NCBI GenBank assembly: GCA_013215375.1
Contig: JABSRB010000017.1
Coordinates: 1-64,000 of the forward strand
DNA from: Oceanospirillaceae bacterium
GTDB taxonomy: Bacteria > Pseudomonadota > Gammaproteobacteria > Pseudomonadales > Balneatricaceae
Direction: 5' to 3'
Length of the DNA: 64,000 bases
The notes under the pieces were generated by a model that was not told the origin of the DNA, made no database searches, and saw nothing but the letters and a program-made list of their open reading frames with translations. Both the position numbers and the translations under genes were made by a program. Below are positions 1 through 9,448 of this stretch, one piece after another (the stretch's first letter is position 1; each line of letters opens with the position of its first letter).

Positions 1-2
1 CC

Positions 3-3000
3 ACTGGTGCAGGTGAGCTATCATTAAATCACATCAATGCTATCGGACAAAATGTAACGTTGGAATCAGGTGGCTCCATTACCGATCTTAATGGCATGGG
101 AATAAATGTCACGGCTACGTTGTTAAGTGCTGCCGCTGCTACAGGCATTGATATAGATAGCACTGTTGCGACTGCAGAATTAACTGTTACTGGTGTAGGT
201 AATATTGAAATAAATGAAACAGACAATATAACTTTTATGAAAGTAGAAACTCATAACGGTTCAATTTCTTTGACAAGTACAGGTGATATCACTGCAACTG
301 TGATAGCAGCAGGTACAGATAATGATTTAAATGATGTTTCTATCAATGCTGGGAATATCTTGCTTGGATCGGTTTCAGCTACTGGCGCTGGTGATGTGAT
401 ACTAGAAACAAGTGGGTTTATTGAAGATACAAATGCAGGGAGTCTAAACGTAATAGCAGATACTTTAACGATATTAGGCAATGCGGCTGTAGGTACAAGT
501 ACTAAAAGTATAGATATAAATGTTAATACACTGGCGCTTACGAGTAAAAATACTTATGTGGCAGAGCGGGGCAATGTTGAGTTCAATACTTCAGTAATAA
601 CAGGTGATTTGTTTGTTTTATCTGTCGGTGATATTACTGATAGTGGAGATCTAATAGTTACCGGGCATGCTGACTTTAATTCTGGTAACGCAAAAATTGA
701 ATTAGGTAGCGCTACAGATGAAACTAGCTTCAACAGTTTGACTTTCTCTGGTGGTGTTGTAAAAATCCAGCAAGACAGCGATATGGTCATTGAGGGGAGC
801 AATAATGCGACTAGTCTAGAGCTTAGTGCGAATGGCTCAATTGTAGATACAAATGCAGTATCAATTACAGTCACTGATACCGCTGACTTTACAAGTATCA
901 AAGAAAATGCGCTGATTGATTTAAGTAAGCTAGCAGTTTTAAATGCAGTGACAGTTGATACAGCAGGTGACAAAGCCAAGGTTGTGATTGTTAACGATTC
1001 AGCATTGAAGTTGGGTGGCACGGTAACGGGTAGTTTAGATGCCACATCAACAAAAGGAAGTATTAGTGATAGTAGTGTTTTAACAGTTGGTGGAACTGCT
1101 GATTTTAAAGCGGCAGAGGGTGCTGATATTATCCTTAATGAAACTGATAATTCATTTGCGGGTATTGTTAGTTTTAATGCCATTGCCAATAAATTAAATG
1201 ATATCACCTTCACCAATGATAAAACGTTAACACTTGGTGCAATTGATATTGATGGCGATCTAAAAGTAACAGCTCAAGGTAATATATCTTCTAGAGCCCC
1301 ATTAATAGTGGGTGCTTCTTCCACCTTTGAAACGACTAAATCAGATGCGACCATTAATCTTTCTAGTTTAAACTCGATAGGTGCTGTTAGCTTAACTACG
1401 ACGGGTGCTTTAGCTGATGTGACTATCAACAGTACTGCTGTCCTGAAACTAGAAGGTAGTATTGGCGGGAAACTATCGGCTACCACCACAGTAGGTAATA
1501 TTACCGACAGCGCTGTATTAACGGTGGCGGGTACTTCAAGCTTCACTACCACTGAAAGTAATGCCGCTATTATATTAGATCAATTGTCCTCTCAAGGCGC
1601 TGTATCGGTTAATACCTTGGGTAACGCAACTATCGTGAATACTGCCGTAATTGAATCGTCCGATCCACTTAAGATAGGTCTTGATTTGGCAGAGTCTAGC
1701 ATTGGCGGAAACCTGACAGCGACAGCGGTTAATGGCAATTTGATCGACAGTGGTGAAATCAATGTCACTGGCTCATCGACATTCACTGCGGAAAATATCG
1801 ATGTTGGTACATTAGCTTCAACAGGTTATGTCTCTGTCACTGCTACGGCTGATCGGGGTGATGTGACTATCGTCAATGCATCAACGTTAGATTTAAGAGG
1901 CGATGTTAAGGGTGATTTAATTGCAACGGCTCAAGCTGGCAACATTAAGACACTAGAGGCTTTGACAGTAGCTGGAGATGCTTCGTTTACGGCAGCAAAA
2001 GGTGCTGATGTTTTATTGAATCATCAAGATAACAGCTTTAAAGGTGTGATTGATTTTACGGCTTTAGCGGAGAAGTTACACAGCATCTCTATCGTAGATA
2101 GCTCTACTACTGGTATAGCACTTAAGGCCTTGGAGCTGACTGGTGATTTGAGCGTATCGGTAAAAGGTGATGTCACAAACCCTGGCGCATTGATTGTTGC
2201 AGGCACTACGACAATTGAAGCGAATGGCAATGATGTGACACTAGGGGCCGCCAACAATTTTAATAAGCTTGGAGTGAATGGCAAGGATGTCGATATTATT
2301 GATGTCAGCGCTGATGGCCTAGAGCTAACAGCGAGCACCATCACCGGCAGCTTTGATCTAGATGTTAAGGGTAACGTTAGTAATACTGGTACATTGATCG
2401 TAACCAAAGACACCACAATACAGGCAAGTGGCCAGAACGTTTCTCTCAATGTTACCACTAACAATTTTAGTAAAATCGGGGTGAATGGCAAAAATGTCAC
2501 CATTAACGATGTTAATGCTATTGAGCTGGCTGACAGCAAAATTACCGGTGATCTAACGATAACCGCCGGTGGTGACGTGACTGCTGGTAAGTTAGATGTA
2601 GCTGCCTTCACAAAAATTAATGCACAAGATTTTGATATTACTTTAGAGAGCGATAATAACTTTAGAGTCATCGGTGTTGATGGACGTAATGTTAAAATTA
2701 AAGATATCGACGGTATTGATTTAGCGGCCAGCTCAGTCACTGGCGCTTTAACTGTGACCGCTAATGGCGATGTGACTAACAGTGGTCAGTTGCTAGTTGC
2801 CAACCTTGCGCAAATTAATGCTGCAGGCCATAACATCACTTTAGATTTCGCGGCTAACGATTTTAATAAGATTGGGGTTCTTGGTCATGATGTTGTTATT
2901 ACGGATGCCAATGATATTGATCTAGCCAAGAGTATTGTCACTGGAACCTTAACGGTTAATGCCGGTAATAATGTGATTAACAGTGGTCAGTTAGATATTA

Positions 3001-4388
3001 CTAACAAAGCTCAAATTGAGGCCAGAGGTAACGTCACTTTAACAGTAGCGGACAATAATTTTAGTAGCATTGGCGTTAACGCAGCCAGTGTACTGATTAA
3101 CGATGCTAATGGCATTGTCTTGAGTGAGAGTAATATCACCGGAAATTTAACGGTCACAGCGGGCGGAGCAATTACTGATAACGGCTTTGTCGATGTTAAA
3201 GGCAACGCTAACTTTACCACCGGCGGCACTAGTAGTATTAATTTTGATTCTATTAAAATTGCGGGGTCCGCTGCATTTAATACTTTTAACCTGACTTTAA
3301 ACACTGCTGCGATCAATTTTTCGACTTCAAATATCCGTGGTGATTTGCAGGTGACGACCACCGCGGGAGATATTACTGATTCAGGCAATCTTACTGTCGC
3401 TGGTAAAGCTACCCTTAATGCGCAGCGAGATATTATCCTTGGGGATTCAGGCTCTATCAATAACTTTGCGACTATTGCAGCTAGCGGTCGTAATGTTAAT
3501 ATCAAGCAAACGGGTAATATGCGGGTCGAGAAGATCAGCGCAACGGGCGCGGTTACCTTAGAGTCTTTAGGGTCTATCGTCGATCATGCTTTTGATAATA
3601 TCATTGATATTGTCGCTGCCGATCTGATTACTCTAAAGGCGGTTAATGGCGTCGGTGTCGGCGGGTTAGTCCTAGATTTGGGAAGCAATGTACAGGTAAG
3701 CGCTACTACTAATACTGGCAATATTGAGCTTGATGCCGCAGGCAGTATCGCGTCATTAGTGGCTACTTCAGGCACGGGCAATATTGTGGTGACAGCTGCT
3801 CAGAATATGACGCTGTCCGATGTTAGAGGTGACCATGTTAGTTTGACCAGTACTGGAGGCAGTATTTTAATCGGCGCTTCCAAAAATTCGGTTCAAGCGG
3901 TAAGCGCCATTGAGCTAACGGCAAAAAATGATATTGGTAGCTCTTCCAGCCCCTTGAACTTTACCCTTGATCTCTCAGGTAAAGCGAGCTTGAGATCCAC
4001 CGGTCAAGGCAGCATCCACTTAAGTACCCAAGCTACATTGCTCTTAAACAAAGTAGATAGTGTGTTGGTTGGTAACTTAGTTTCTGCAACATCACAGAGC
4101 GCTCTAGAAGCTGGATTACAGGAGTTTGTGGTTTATTTAGTGTCGATAGATGATGCTTTATTCAATGAGTTTGTCACCATCTTTGATGTTGAAGGCATGA
4201 AGCTGCCAGAGGGTGAATCTGATGAAGCGGAAGAGGAAGAATTCACTTGGTTAACCGGCAAAGGTAAAGTGCTGGCGAAGGTTAAAACCAATACCAAGTT
4301 TATGACCTTGTTTGAGACTTGGCAGCGCTACGGCAAGATTTTTATGGTCAAAGCTCAGCAGAAAACCGCTATTGTTGCTAATAGCTGA
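3..4388 (+). CDS. Giant repetitive surface protein, 3' part (filamentous haemagglutinin/adhesin-like)
   Basis: The reading frame is open to the left edge, so this is only the C-terminal ~1460 residues; the first in-frame start-like codon at 60 is not the true start. The protein is Thr/Ser/Asn/Gly/Asp-rich with repeated short beta-strand motifs of the type xxVTGDLTVTAxGDVTDSG, typical of beta-helical haemagglutinin-like adhesins. Residues coded at about 2250-3250 form at least five ~66-aa repeats starting NNFxKIGVNG. The last ~100 residues differ: an acidic Glu-rich stretch, then a basic Lys-rich tail, without an autotransporter beta-barrel or RTX motifs. Secretion would therefore rely on a partner or an N-terminal signal outside the window. 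It is likely cell-surface or secreted and involved in adhesion. The function is inferred from composition and repeats only. Confidence 0.8.
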   Translation, partial: TGAGELSLNHINAIGQNVTLESGGSITDLNGMGINVTATLLSAAAATGIDIDSTVATAELTVTGVGNIEINETDNITFMKVETHNGSISLTSTGDITATVIAAGTDNDLNDVSINAGNILLGSVSATGAGDVILETSGFIEDTNAGSLNVIADTLTILGNAAVGTSTKSIDINVNTLALTSKNTYVAERGNVEFNTSVITGDLFVLSVGDITDSGDLIVTGHADFNSGNAKIELGSATDETSFNSLTFSGGVVKIQQDSDMVIEGSNNATSLELSANGSIVDTNAVSITVTDTADFTSIKENALIDLSKLAVLNAVTVDTAGDKAKVVIVNDSALKLGGTVTGSLDATSTKGSISDSSVLTVGGTADFKAAEGADIILNETDNSFAGIVSFNAIANKLNDITFTNDKTLTLGAIDIDGDLKVTAQGNISSRAPLIVGASSTFETTKSDATINLSSLNSIGAVSLTTTGALADVTINSTAVLKLEGSIGGKLSATTTVGNITDSAVLTVAGTSSFTTTESNAAIILDQLSSQGAVSVNTLGNATIVNTAVIESSDPLKIGLDLAESSIGGNLTATAVNGNLIDSGEINVTGSSTFTAENIDVGTLASTGYVSVTATADRGDVTIVNASTLDLRGDVKGDLIATAQAGNIKTLEALTVAGDASFTAAKGADVLLNHQDNSFKGVIDFTALAEKLHSISIVDSSTTGIALKALELTGDLSVSVKGDVTNPGALIVAGTTTIEANGNDVTLGAANNFNKLGVNGKDVDIIDVSADGLELTASTITGSFDLDVKGNVSNTGTLIVTKDTTIQASGQNVSLNVTTNNFSKIGVNGKNVTINDVNAIELADSKITGDLTITAGGDVTAGKLDVAAFTKINAQDFDITLESDNNFRVIGVDGRNVKIKDIDGIDLAASSVTGALTVTANGDVTNSGQLLVANLAQINAAGHNITLDFAANDFNKIGVLGHDVVITDANDIDLAKSIVTGTLTVNAGNNVINSGQLDITNKAQIEARGNVTLTVADNNFSSIGVNAASVLINDANGIVLSESNITGNLTVTAGGAITDNGFVDVKGNANFTTGGTSSINFDSIKIAGSAAFNTFNLTLNTAAINFSTSNIRGDLQVTTTAGDITDSGNLTVAGKATLNAQRDIILGDSGSINNFATIAASGRNVNIKQTGNMRVEKISATGAVTLESLGSIVDHAFDNIIDIVAADLITLKAVNGVGVGGLVLDLGSNVQVSATTNTGNIELDAAGSIASLVATSGTGNIVVTAAQNMTLSDVRGDHVSLTSTGGSILIGASKNSVQAVSAIELTAKNDIGSSSSPLNFTLDLSGKASLRSTGQGSIHLSTQATLLLNKVDSVLVGNLVSATSQSALEAGLQEFVVYLVSIDDALFNEFVTIFDVEGMKLPEGESDEAEEEEFTWLTGKGKVLAKVKTNTKFMTLFETWQRYGKIFMVKAQQKTAIVANS
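2253..3250 (+). repeat. In-gene tandem repeats of about 66 codons
   Basis: Five successive units begin near 2253, 2461, 2654, 2857 and 3055 (period roughly 200 bp). Each opens with N[ND]F...IGV, continues to a D.[ND].I.L..S.[IV]TG core, and ends with a strand-rich segment. Units are diverged in DNA but clear in protein, so this is an old repeat rather than a recent slippage array. Weaker relatives of the TG.L.VTA.G.[VI]TDSG core occur through the rest of the protein. Confidence 0.75.
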
Positions 4389-4501
4389 TAATCTTAAGTT
4401 CAGCCAATGGTTTTGTATAAATAGAAAAAAACAGTTAAAAATTCGTAACTTAAGTGTAGACTTAGGCAGCGCGAAAATGGAATTTATGAAAGGGATATTT
4501 T

Positions 4502-5218
4502 ATGTTACCAATGTTTTATGAAAGCATTACTGCTTTAAACACCACCGCACACCACGATGCTTTTCTTGAGCCTGTTAAAGATTATAGCTTTGCCAAAAAA
4601 TCCAGCACTATAGCTGTTGGTGTCTCTGAGTTTGTGCAAGCCTCCTACGAATACCCAGTCATCTTTATTCGCAATGACGACAACGTCACGCCTATGGTAC
4701 TAACAGGCTTAAAAGGTCAGACAAATACTTTTGTGGCGGAGGATGACGGGCGTTGGTTAGGTAATTATCTGCCGGCTTATGTACGTCGGTATCCCTTTGT
4801 GTTGGCGAAGGGAAAAGATGAAATATTAACCGTGTGTATCGATGAAACTTACAGCGGCTTTAATCGCGCTGGCTTAGGTGAAAAACTCTTTGATGAGGAA
4901 CAACGCAGTCAGTATTTAGAGGGACAAATATCCTTTTTGCAGGCGTTTGAAGAAGAGATGCAGCGCACCAAGAAATTCTGTGATTACTTGCTGGAATTCG
5001 ACCTGTTAGAAGACTCAAACGCCACCGTTGAGCGTAAAGATGAAGAGCCGCATAACATCAGAGGGTTTTGTGTGGTTAGTCGTGAGCGTTTAAATAAACT
5101 CAGTGCCAAGGATTTAAAAAAGTTGCAAAAAGTGGGCGCACTTGAATTGATTTATCAGCACTTAAGTTCCCTGTCGCAGTTTGATACGTTATTGAATAAA
5201 GATCGACAAACGTCTTAG
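4502..5218 (+). CDS. SapC family protein
   Basis: 238 aa, starting MLPMFYESITALNTTAHHD after a GAAAGGGA ribosome site. The sequence matches the SapC family (named after the Campylobacter S-layer locus gene): an N-terminal V.EF...[AS]..YPV.F segment, a central YVRRYPF motif, and a conserved FDEEQ..YL....FL..F region. There is no signal peptide or membrane segment, so it is probably cytoplasmic. In other bacteria SapC homologues accompany S-layer or large surface proteins, which fits the giant repetitive protein 113 bp upstream. Its stop is only 31 bp before tssA, so it may be co-transcribed with the T6SS genes. The biochemical role is unknown. Confidence 0.85.
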   Translation: MLPMFYESITALNTTAHHDAFLEPVKDYSFAKKSSTIAVGVSEFVQASYEYPVIFIRNDDNVTPMVLTGLKGQTNTFVAEDDGRWLGNYLPAYVRRYPFVLAKGKDEILTVCIDETYSGFNRAGLGEKLFDEEQRSQYLEGQISFLQAFEEEMQRTKKFCDYLLEFDLLEDSNATVERKDEEPHNIRGFCVVSRERLNKLSAKDLKKLQKVGALELIYQHLSSLSQFDTLLNKDRQTS

Positions 5219-5249
5219 TCATTGCTTAACAGGGAATAGATAAAGCAAT

Positions 5250-6899
5250 ATGGAATTAGCTAATATCAAGCAGCTTGCCCAGTCATTTACAGGCGATAAG
5301 GCGACTGGTATAGATGCCCGTGAAGAAAGTGACTATATGAACTTAGTCACTGAATTCGAGCATGGCCAAGGTTTAGATACCGCACCGGTAAATTGGGCCA
5401 ATGTGCGCAAGCTGGCAATATCAGTGTTAGATAATCATGCTAAAGACCTGAATGCCGCAAATTACTTGTGCGCTGCACTGTATTTTGAACAAGGTTTTGA
5501 GGGGTTGACCGCTGGTTTTAATTTGCTGCGCGCTTTTGTGCAAGCCGATTATTGGGAAGATATTTATCCACCGCCAAAGGCGATGTCGGTTAATAAAGCC
5601 AATAAGTATCGCGCTGCTACTTTTCCTAAAATGCTCAAGAAACTAGAGCGTCCCTTTGCGGATCTTGAAGTAACACTAGTGCAGTCTGAAGCGGTTATCG
5701 CCTGTAAAGAGGCGTTCACAGCATTAGATAAGGCGTTAATCGAGCGATTAGAAGATAAGGCTCCCAAATTATTTGAGTTTAGTAATGTTTTTGGTCGTAT
5801 GGCGCGCGATGCGCAATTCTTACAAGATGAAATGGAAGAGCTGCACAAAGAAGAGCCTACCCCGGTTAAGAAAATCCCGCCTGTTGCGCAACCGCCCGTG
5901 CCGTCAACCCCTGCTGTAGTACAGCAAACTCCAGTGGCTACACCAGCACCTGTGCCAGCTATGGCAAAGCCGGTGGCTGTCGCTGCTCCTGCAGATATCG
6001 AAAAAGCTTTAACGGCCAATTTACTCAATGTGGCTAAAATGGCCAAAATGCTGCGGGATAATAAAATATCCAACCCCTATCCCTACCATTTGTTGCGCAC
6101 TAGTGCCTGGATGTTGATTGAAAAACTCCCTGCCAATGGTGTATTGCCCGCTTTACCTAATCGCGATCGCATCGCCAGCTTACGCCTGCTAGAGCAGAGT
6201 AAAAACTGGGAGGCATTGATCGAAGAGTGTGAAAAGACCTTTGGTGGCGGTGCCATTTACTGGTTGGGAGTACATCGATTCGTCGCTATTGCGCTGTCTA
6301 ATTTAGGGGCTAAAGAGGCCTGTGAAAGCATCAAGAATTCCGTCGCCGCTCTACTGGCTAGGTTTCCCGAATATTTAGATCGCACCTTTAATGATGCCGA
6401 GGGATTTGCGGATGAAATCACTAAAGCTTGGATTGAAACAGAAGTGCTCAGTGGCAGTGTTAGTACCAGTGACGGGCAAGCGCCAGTGCCAGTGCCAGCG
6501 GGCGATGCGCTGTGGAGTATAGCCGCTGCTGATGCTAAAAAAATGGCAGCCACTGGTAGCTTTGAAGAGGGCTTAGCACTGTTCAGTGATGGCTTGAAAG
6601 GTGTGGCTGGTGAGCGCGAACAAATGTATTGGCGTTTAGAGCAAGCGCGTTACTGTCTTGAATCTGGGCAGCAAGTGATTGCTAAAGCGCAGCTAGTGTA
6701 TTTGTATCAAGAGGTACAAGAGCGAGGAATTGATAAGTGGGAGCCGCAGTTGAATCTAAGTTTGGCTCGTCTACTTTTGATATGTTTTGAGAAAGACCAG
6801 GGAAAGCAGAGTTATACGAATGAGCAGTTAAACCAGATCGAGACATTGCGCACGGTAATATGCCTGCATGACCCGCTGGGTGCTATGTCACTTAAATAA
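5250..6899 (+). CDS. tssA: Type VI secretion protein TssA (ImpA/VasJ type)
   Basis: 549 aa. An ImpA N-terminal domain lies at about residues 20-150 (...ALYFEQGFEGLTAGFNLLRAF then DYWEDIYPPPK). A Pro/Ala/Val linker follows at about 200-247, and a helical VasJ-like C-terminal region from about 300 to the end. TssA caps the growing sheath/tube and coordinates baseplate and tail assembly in the cytoplasm. The start is an ATG preceded by AGGGAAT. It is the first gene of the same-strand tss block: tssB follows after 22 bp. Confidence 0.92.
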   Translation: MELANIKQLAQSFTGDKATGIDAREESDYMNLVTEFEHGQGLDTAPVNWANVRKLAISVLDNHAKDLNAANYLCAALYFEQGFEGLTAGFNLLRAFVQADYWEDIYPPPKAMSVNKANKYRAATFPKMLKKLERPFADLEVTLVQSEAVIACKEAFTALDKALIERLEDKAPKLFEFSNVFGRMARDAQFLQDEMEELHKEEPTPVKKIPPVAQPPVPSTPAVVQQTPVATPAPVPAMAKPVAVAAPADIEKALTANLLNVAKMAKMLRDNKISNPYPYHLLRTSAWMLIEKLPANGVLPALPNRDRIASLRLLEQSKNWEALIEECEKTFGGGAIYWLGVHRFVAIALSNLGAKEACESIKNSVAALLARFPEYLDRTFNDAEGFADEITKAWIETEVLSGSVSTSDGQAPVPVPAGDALWSIAAADAKKMAATGSFEEGLALFSDGLKGVAGEREQMYWRLEQARYCLESGQQVIAKAQLVYLYQEVQERGIDKWEPQLNLSLARLLLICFEKDQGKQSYTNEQLNQIETLRTVICLHDPLGAMSLK

Positions 6900-6921
6900 C
6901 TGAAATTGAAGGAATAAGATA

Positions 6922-7404
6922 ATGGCTAAAGAAGGTTCGGTCGCGCCGAAAGAACGCGTAAATATCGTTTATAAATCCGGTACAGGAGACGCTCAAGAAG
7001 AGGTTGAATTACCGCTTAAGTTGATGATGATCGGTGATTATACTCAGCGTGAGGAAGAGGCTGAGTTAGAAGATCGCGATGTGGTCAATGTCAATAAAAG
7101 CAACTTTAACGATGTAATGGCCGGTCACAATCTGTCATTAAACATGGTGGTTCCCAATAGGCTGGTTGATGCTGAAGATGAGGAATTACCAGTGGAAATG
7201 CACTTTAATGGTATTAATGATTTCTCCCCTGAAAGTGTGGTTAAGCAGATCCCGGAGCTGAACAAATTGTTGGAGCTACGTGAGTCATTAACCTTTTTGA
7301 AAGGGCCGTTAGGAAATATTCCGGCTTTCAGAAAACATATCGATGCGTTGCTTTCAGACGAAGAATCACGCAAGAAGCTGATGTCTGAGTTGGGTGTCGA
7401 GTAA
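6922..7404 (+). CDS. tssB: T6SS sheath small subunit TssB (VipA/ImpB)
   Basis: 160 aa, the usual length. It has the typical start MAKEGSVAPKERVNIVYKS, the early LPLKLMMIGDY motif and the conserved C-terminal LT.LKGPLGN.PAFRK segment. With TssC it forms the contractile sheath around the Hcp tube in the cytoplasm. An AAGGAATAAGAT ribosome site precedes the ATG. tssC follows after 55 bp, as in most T6SS clusters. Confidence 0.96.
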   Translation: MAKEGSVAPKERVNIVYKSGTGDAQEEVELPLKLMMIGDYTQREEEAELEDRDVVNVNKSNFNDVMAGHNLSLNMVVPNRLVDAEDEELPVEMHFNGINDFSPESVVKQIPELNKLLELRESLTFLKGPLGNIPAFRKHIDALLSDEESRKKLMSELGVE

Positions 7405-7459
7405 TAGTTAACTATTGATCCATCATTTTGTAGATAACCATATTACAAGGAAAGAAGTT

Positions 7460-8944
7460 ATGTCTGAACAAGAAACAGCGGCGGCACAAGGTCAAACTGC
7501 CGAGGCGGAAGATTCGAGTTTGCTCGATCAAATTATGCAACAAACCAATATGACCAGCGGTGATGAGGCCTATGAAGTTGCCTCTAAAGGTGTGCAGGCT
7601 TTTATTGGTGAATTACTAAAAAGCGGCAATAAAAGTGAGCGAGTGCGCAAGCAACTTGTTGACGATATGATCGTAGAACTCGATAAAAAAATCAGCTTAC
7701 AAGTGGATGAAGTGCTACACAATGAAAGCTTCCAGAAGATGGAATCTGCGTGGCGCGGTCTGAAATTTGTGGTAGATCGCACCGATTTTAGAGAAAACAT
7801 CCAGCTGGAAATATTCAACGCCTCCAAAGAAGATTTGGCGATGGATTTTGATAATGCATCAGAAATTACCGAGTCTGGTCTGTACAAACAATGTTATACC
7901 GCAGAATACGGTCAGCATGGTGGTCGTCCTTACGGCGCTATTATTGCCAATTATGATTTTGATCACAGCTCTCCAGACATTGCTTTGCTACAAAAAACAG
8001 CCAGTGTTGCCACTATGGCGCACGCGCCGTTCATTGCCGCAGCTGCACCACAGTTCTTCGGTATCGACGATATTCAAAAGTTGCCTAACCTAAACGATAT
8101 CGCCTCTGTTTTTGAAGGCCCACAGTATGCTAAGTGGCGCTCTTTTCGTGAGAGTGATGACGCGCGTAGTGTTGGTTTAACCATGCCGCGTTTCCTACTG
8201 AGACTGCCTTACAGCGAAAAAGATAATCCGGTTAAGTTGTTTAACTACAACGAATCTGTCAACGAAGATCACAACCGCTATTGCTGGGGTAATACTTCAT
8301 TTGCGTTTGCCACAAGATTGACGGAAAGCTTCGGTAAATTCCGCTGGTGCCCGAATATCATCGGCCCGCAAAGTGGTGGTGCTCTGGAAGATTTGCCAAT
8401 GCATCAATATGAGGCAATGGGCCAAATCGAGACAAAAATCCCGACGGAAGTGCTGGTCTCTGATCGCAGAGAGTTTGAACTGGCAGATGCTGGTTTTATC
8501 CCGCTAACTTATCGTAAAGGCAGCGACAATGCCGCTTTCTTCTCGGCGAGTTCTACGCAAAAGCCAAAGTTCTTCGGTACTTCTAAAGAGGGCAAGGCTG
8601 CGGAGACTAACTATAAGCTAGGTACTCAGCTACCTTATATGTTTATTGTTAACCGTCTCGCTCACTATATTAAAGTGCTACAGCGCGAGAACATCGGCAG
8701 CTGGAAAGAGCGCAACACCTTAGAGGAAGAGCTGAACGTTTGGCTGCGTCAATACGTGGCGAATCAAGATGGTGCCAGTGCGGATATCAGAAGCCGTCGT
8801 CCATTGCGTGAAGCGAGTATTGAGGTTAATGATATTGAAGGGGAGCCAGGATTCTATAAGGTAAACATCAATATCCGACCTCACTTTAAGTACATGGGTG
8901 CTGACTTTACGCTGTCACTCGTCGGTAAGTTAGATAAAGCTTAA
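7460..8944 (+). CDS. tssC: T6SS sheath large subunit TssC (VipB/ImpC)
   Basis: 494 aa from the ATG at 7460. That start (MSEQETAAAQ) is preferred over the longer frame from 7415 because AAGGAAAG stands just upstream and the length then fits the family. Family motifs include ESAWRGLKFVVDRTDF, EYGQHGGRPYGAIIANYDF, HAPFIAAAAPQFFG, ARSVGLTMPRFLLRLPY and the C-terminal RPHFKYMGADFTLSLVGKL. It forms the outer sheath with TssB and is the unfolding substrate of ClpV after contraction. A perfect hairpin follows before tssE. Confidence 0.97.
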   Translation: MSEQETAAAQGQTAEAEDSSLLDQIMQQTNMTSGDEAYEVASKGVQAFIGELLKSGNKSERVRKQLVDDMIVELDKKISLQVDEVLHNESFQKMESAWRGLKFVVDRTDFRENIQLEIFNASKEDLAMDFDNASEITESGLYKQCYTAEYGQHGGRPYGAIIANYDFDHSSPDIALLQKTASVATMAHAPFIAAAAPQFFGIDDIQKLPNLNDIASVFEGPQYAKWRSFRESDDARSVGLTMPRFLLRLPYSEKDNPVKLFNYNESVNEDHNRYCWGNTSFAFATRLTESFGKFRWCPNIIGPQSGGALEDLPMHQYEAMGQIETKIPTEVLVSDRREFELADAGFIPLTYRKGSDNAAFFSASSTQKPKFFGTSKEGKAAETNYKLGTQLPYMFIVNRLAHYIKVLQRENIGSWKERNTLEEELNVWLRQYVANQDGASADIRSRRPLREASIEVNDIEGEPGFYKVNINIRPHFKYMGADFTLSLVGKLDKA

Positions 8945-8971
8945 TCGCTGTCTATTTTTTACTGAAATTGT

Positions 8972-8999
8972 AAACCGGGATGATGCTTCATCCCGGTTT
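8972..8999 (+). terminator. Strong intercistronic hairpin between tssC and tssE
   Basis: AAACCGGGATGA (8972-8983), a TGCT loop, then TCATCCCGGTTT (8988-8999): a perfect 12-bp stem. No run of T follows, so it looks more like a partial terminator or an mRNA-stabilising structure than a full stop. It would let the sheath genes upstream be more abundant than the baseplate genes downstream. Confidence 0.6.
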
Positions 9000-9025
9000 G
9001 ATTTGAAGTGTGAGGGAATCGCTCG

Positions 9026-9445
9026 GTGTTTGAATACAGTCTTTTGCAGAGAATCGCCATGGGCGATGAAGGCGCGAATCAGTCGTTGGATATAGGGGCT
9101 GATAAACTCAAGCGTTCGGTGCAACTACACTTACAGAATATGTTTAATGTTCGCCAGGGAAGTGTTCCGACTTCTCTTGATTATGGTCTGCCTGATTTTA
9201 ATGATTTAGATATCAGTTCAGGTTATGCAACTGCCGTCAGTGAAGTACGCAAGGCAATAAAGCTATCTCTAGAACGATATGAGCCGCGTTTAACCAGCGT
9301 CAAAGTGCGTCACATATGGGATGAAGATAACCAGCTGGAATTGCGCTATGAGATAACTGCGCGCATGAACATCAAAGACAAAAACGTGCGAGTCAGGTTT
9401 GAAACGTTAATGGCAGACGAAAAATTTTTCAGGGTTACAAGCTGA
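9026..9445 (+). CDS. tssE: T6SS baseplate protein TssE (gp25-like)
   Basis: 139 aa starting with GTG (VFEYSLLQRIA). It has the gp25/lysozyme-like fold signature of TssE: LLQRIA at the start, VRQGSVPTSLDYGLPDFNDL in the middle, then the A..AI..YEPRL..V.V region. TssE is a baseplate wedge component in the cytoplasm. Upstream TGAGGGA serves as ribosome site. The stop is 3 bp before tssF, indicating tight coupling. Confidence 0.93.
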   Translation: MFEYSLLQRIAMGDEGANQSLDIGADKLKRSVQLHLQNMFNVRQGSVPTSLDYGLPDFNDLDISSGYATAVSEVRKAIKLSLERYEPRLTSVKVRHIWDEDNQLELRYEITARMNIKDKNVRVRFETLMADEKFFRVTS

Positions 9446-9448
9446 TTT

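Noticed and set aside
554-2740. Long antisense ORFs (up to 238 aa) opposite the repetitive adhesin
   Set aside because: They are low-complexity mirror products of the biased codon use in the repeats, without independent signals.
4312-4521. 69-aa ORF overlapping the end of the adhesin gene and the start of sapC
   Set aside because: It lies out of frame over two well-supported genes and has no family resemblance or ribosome site.
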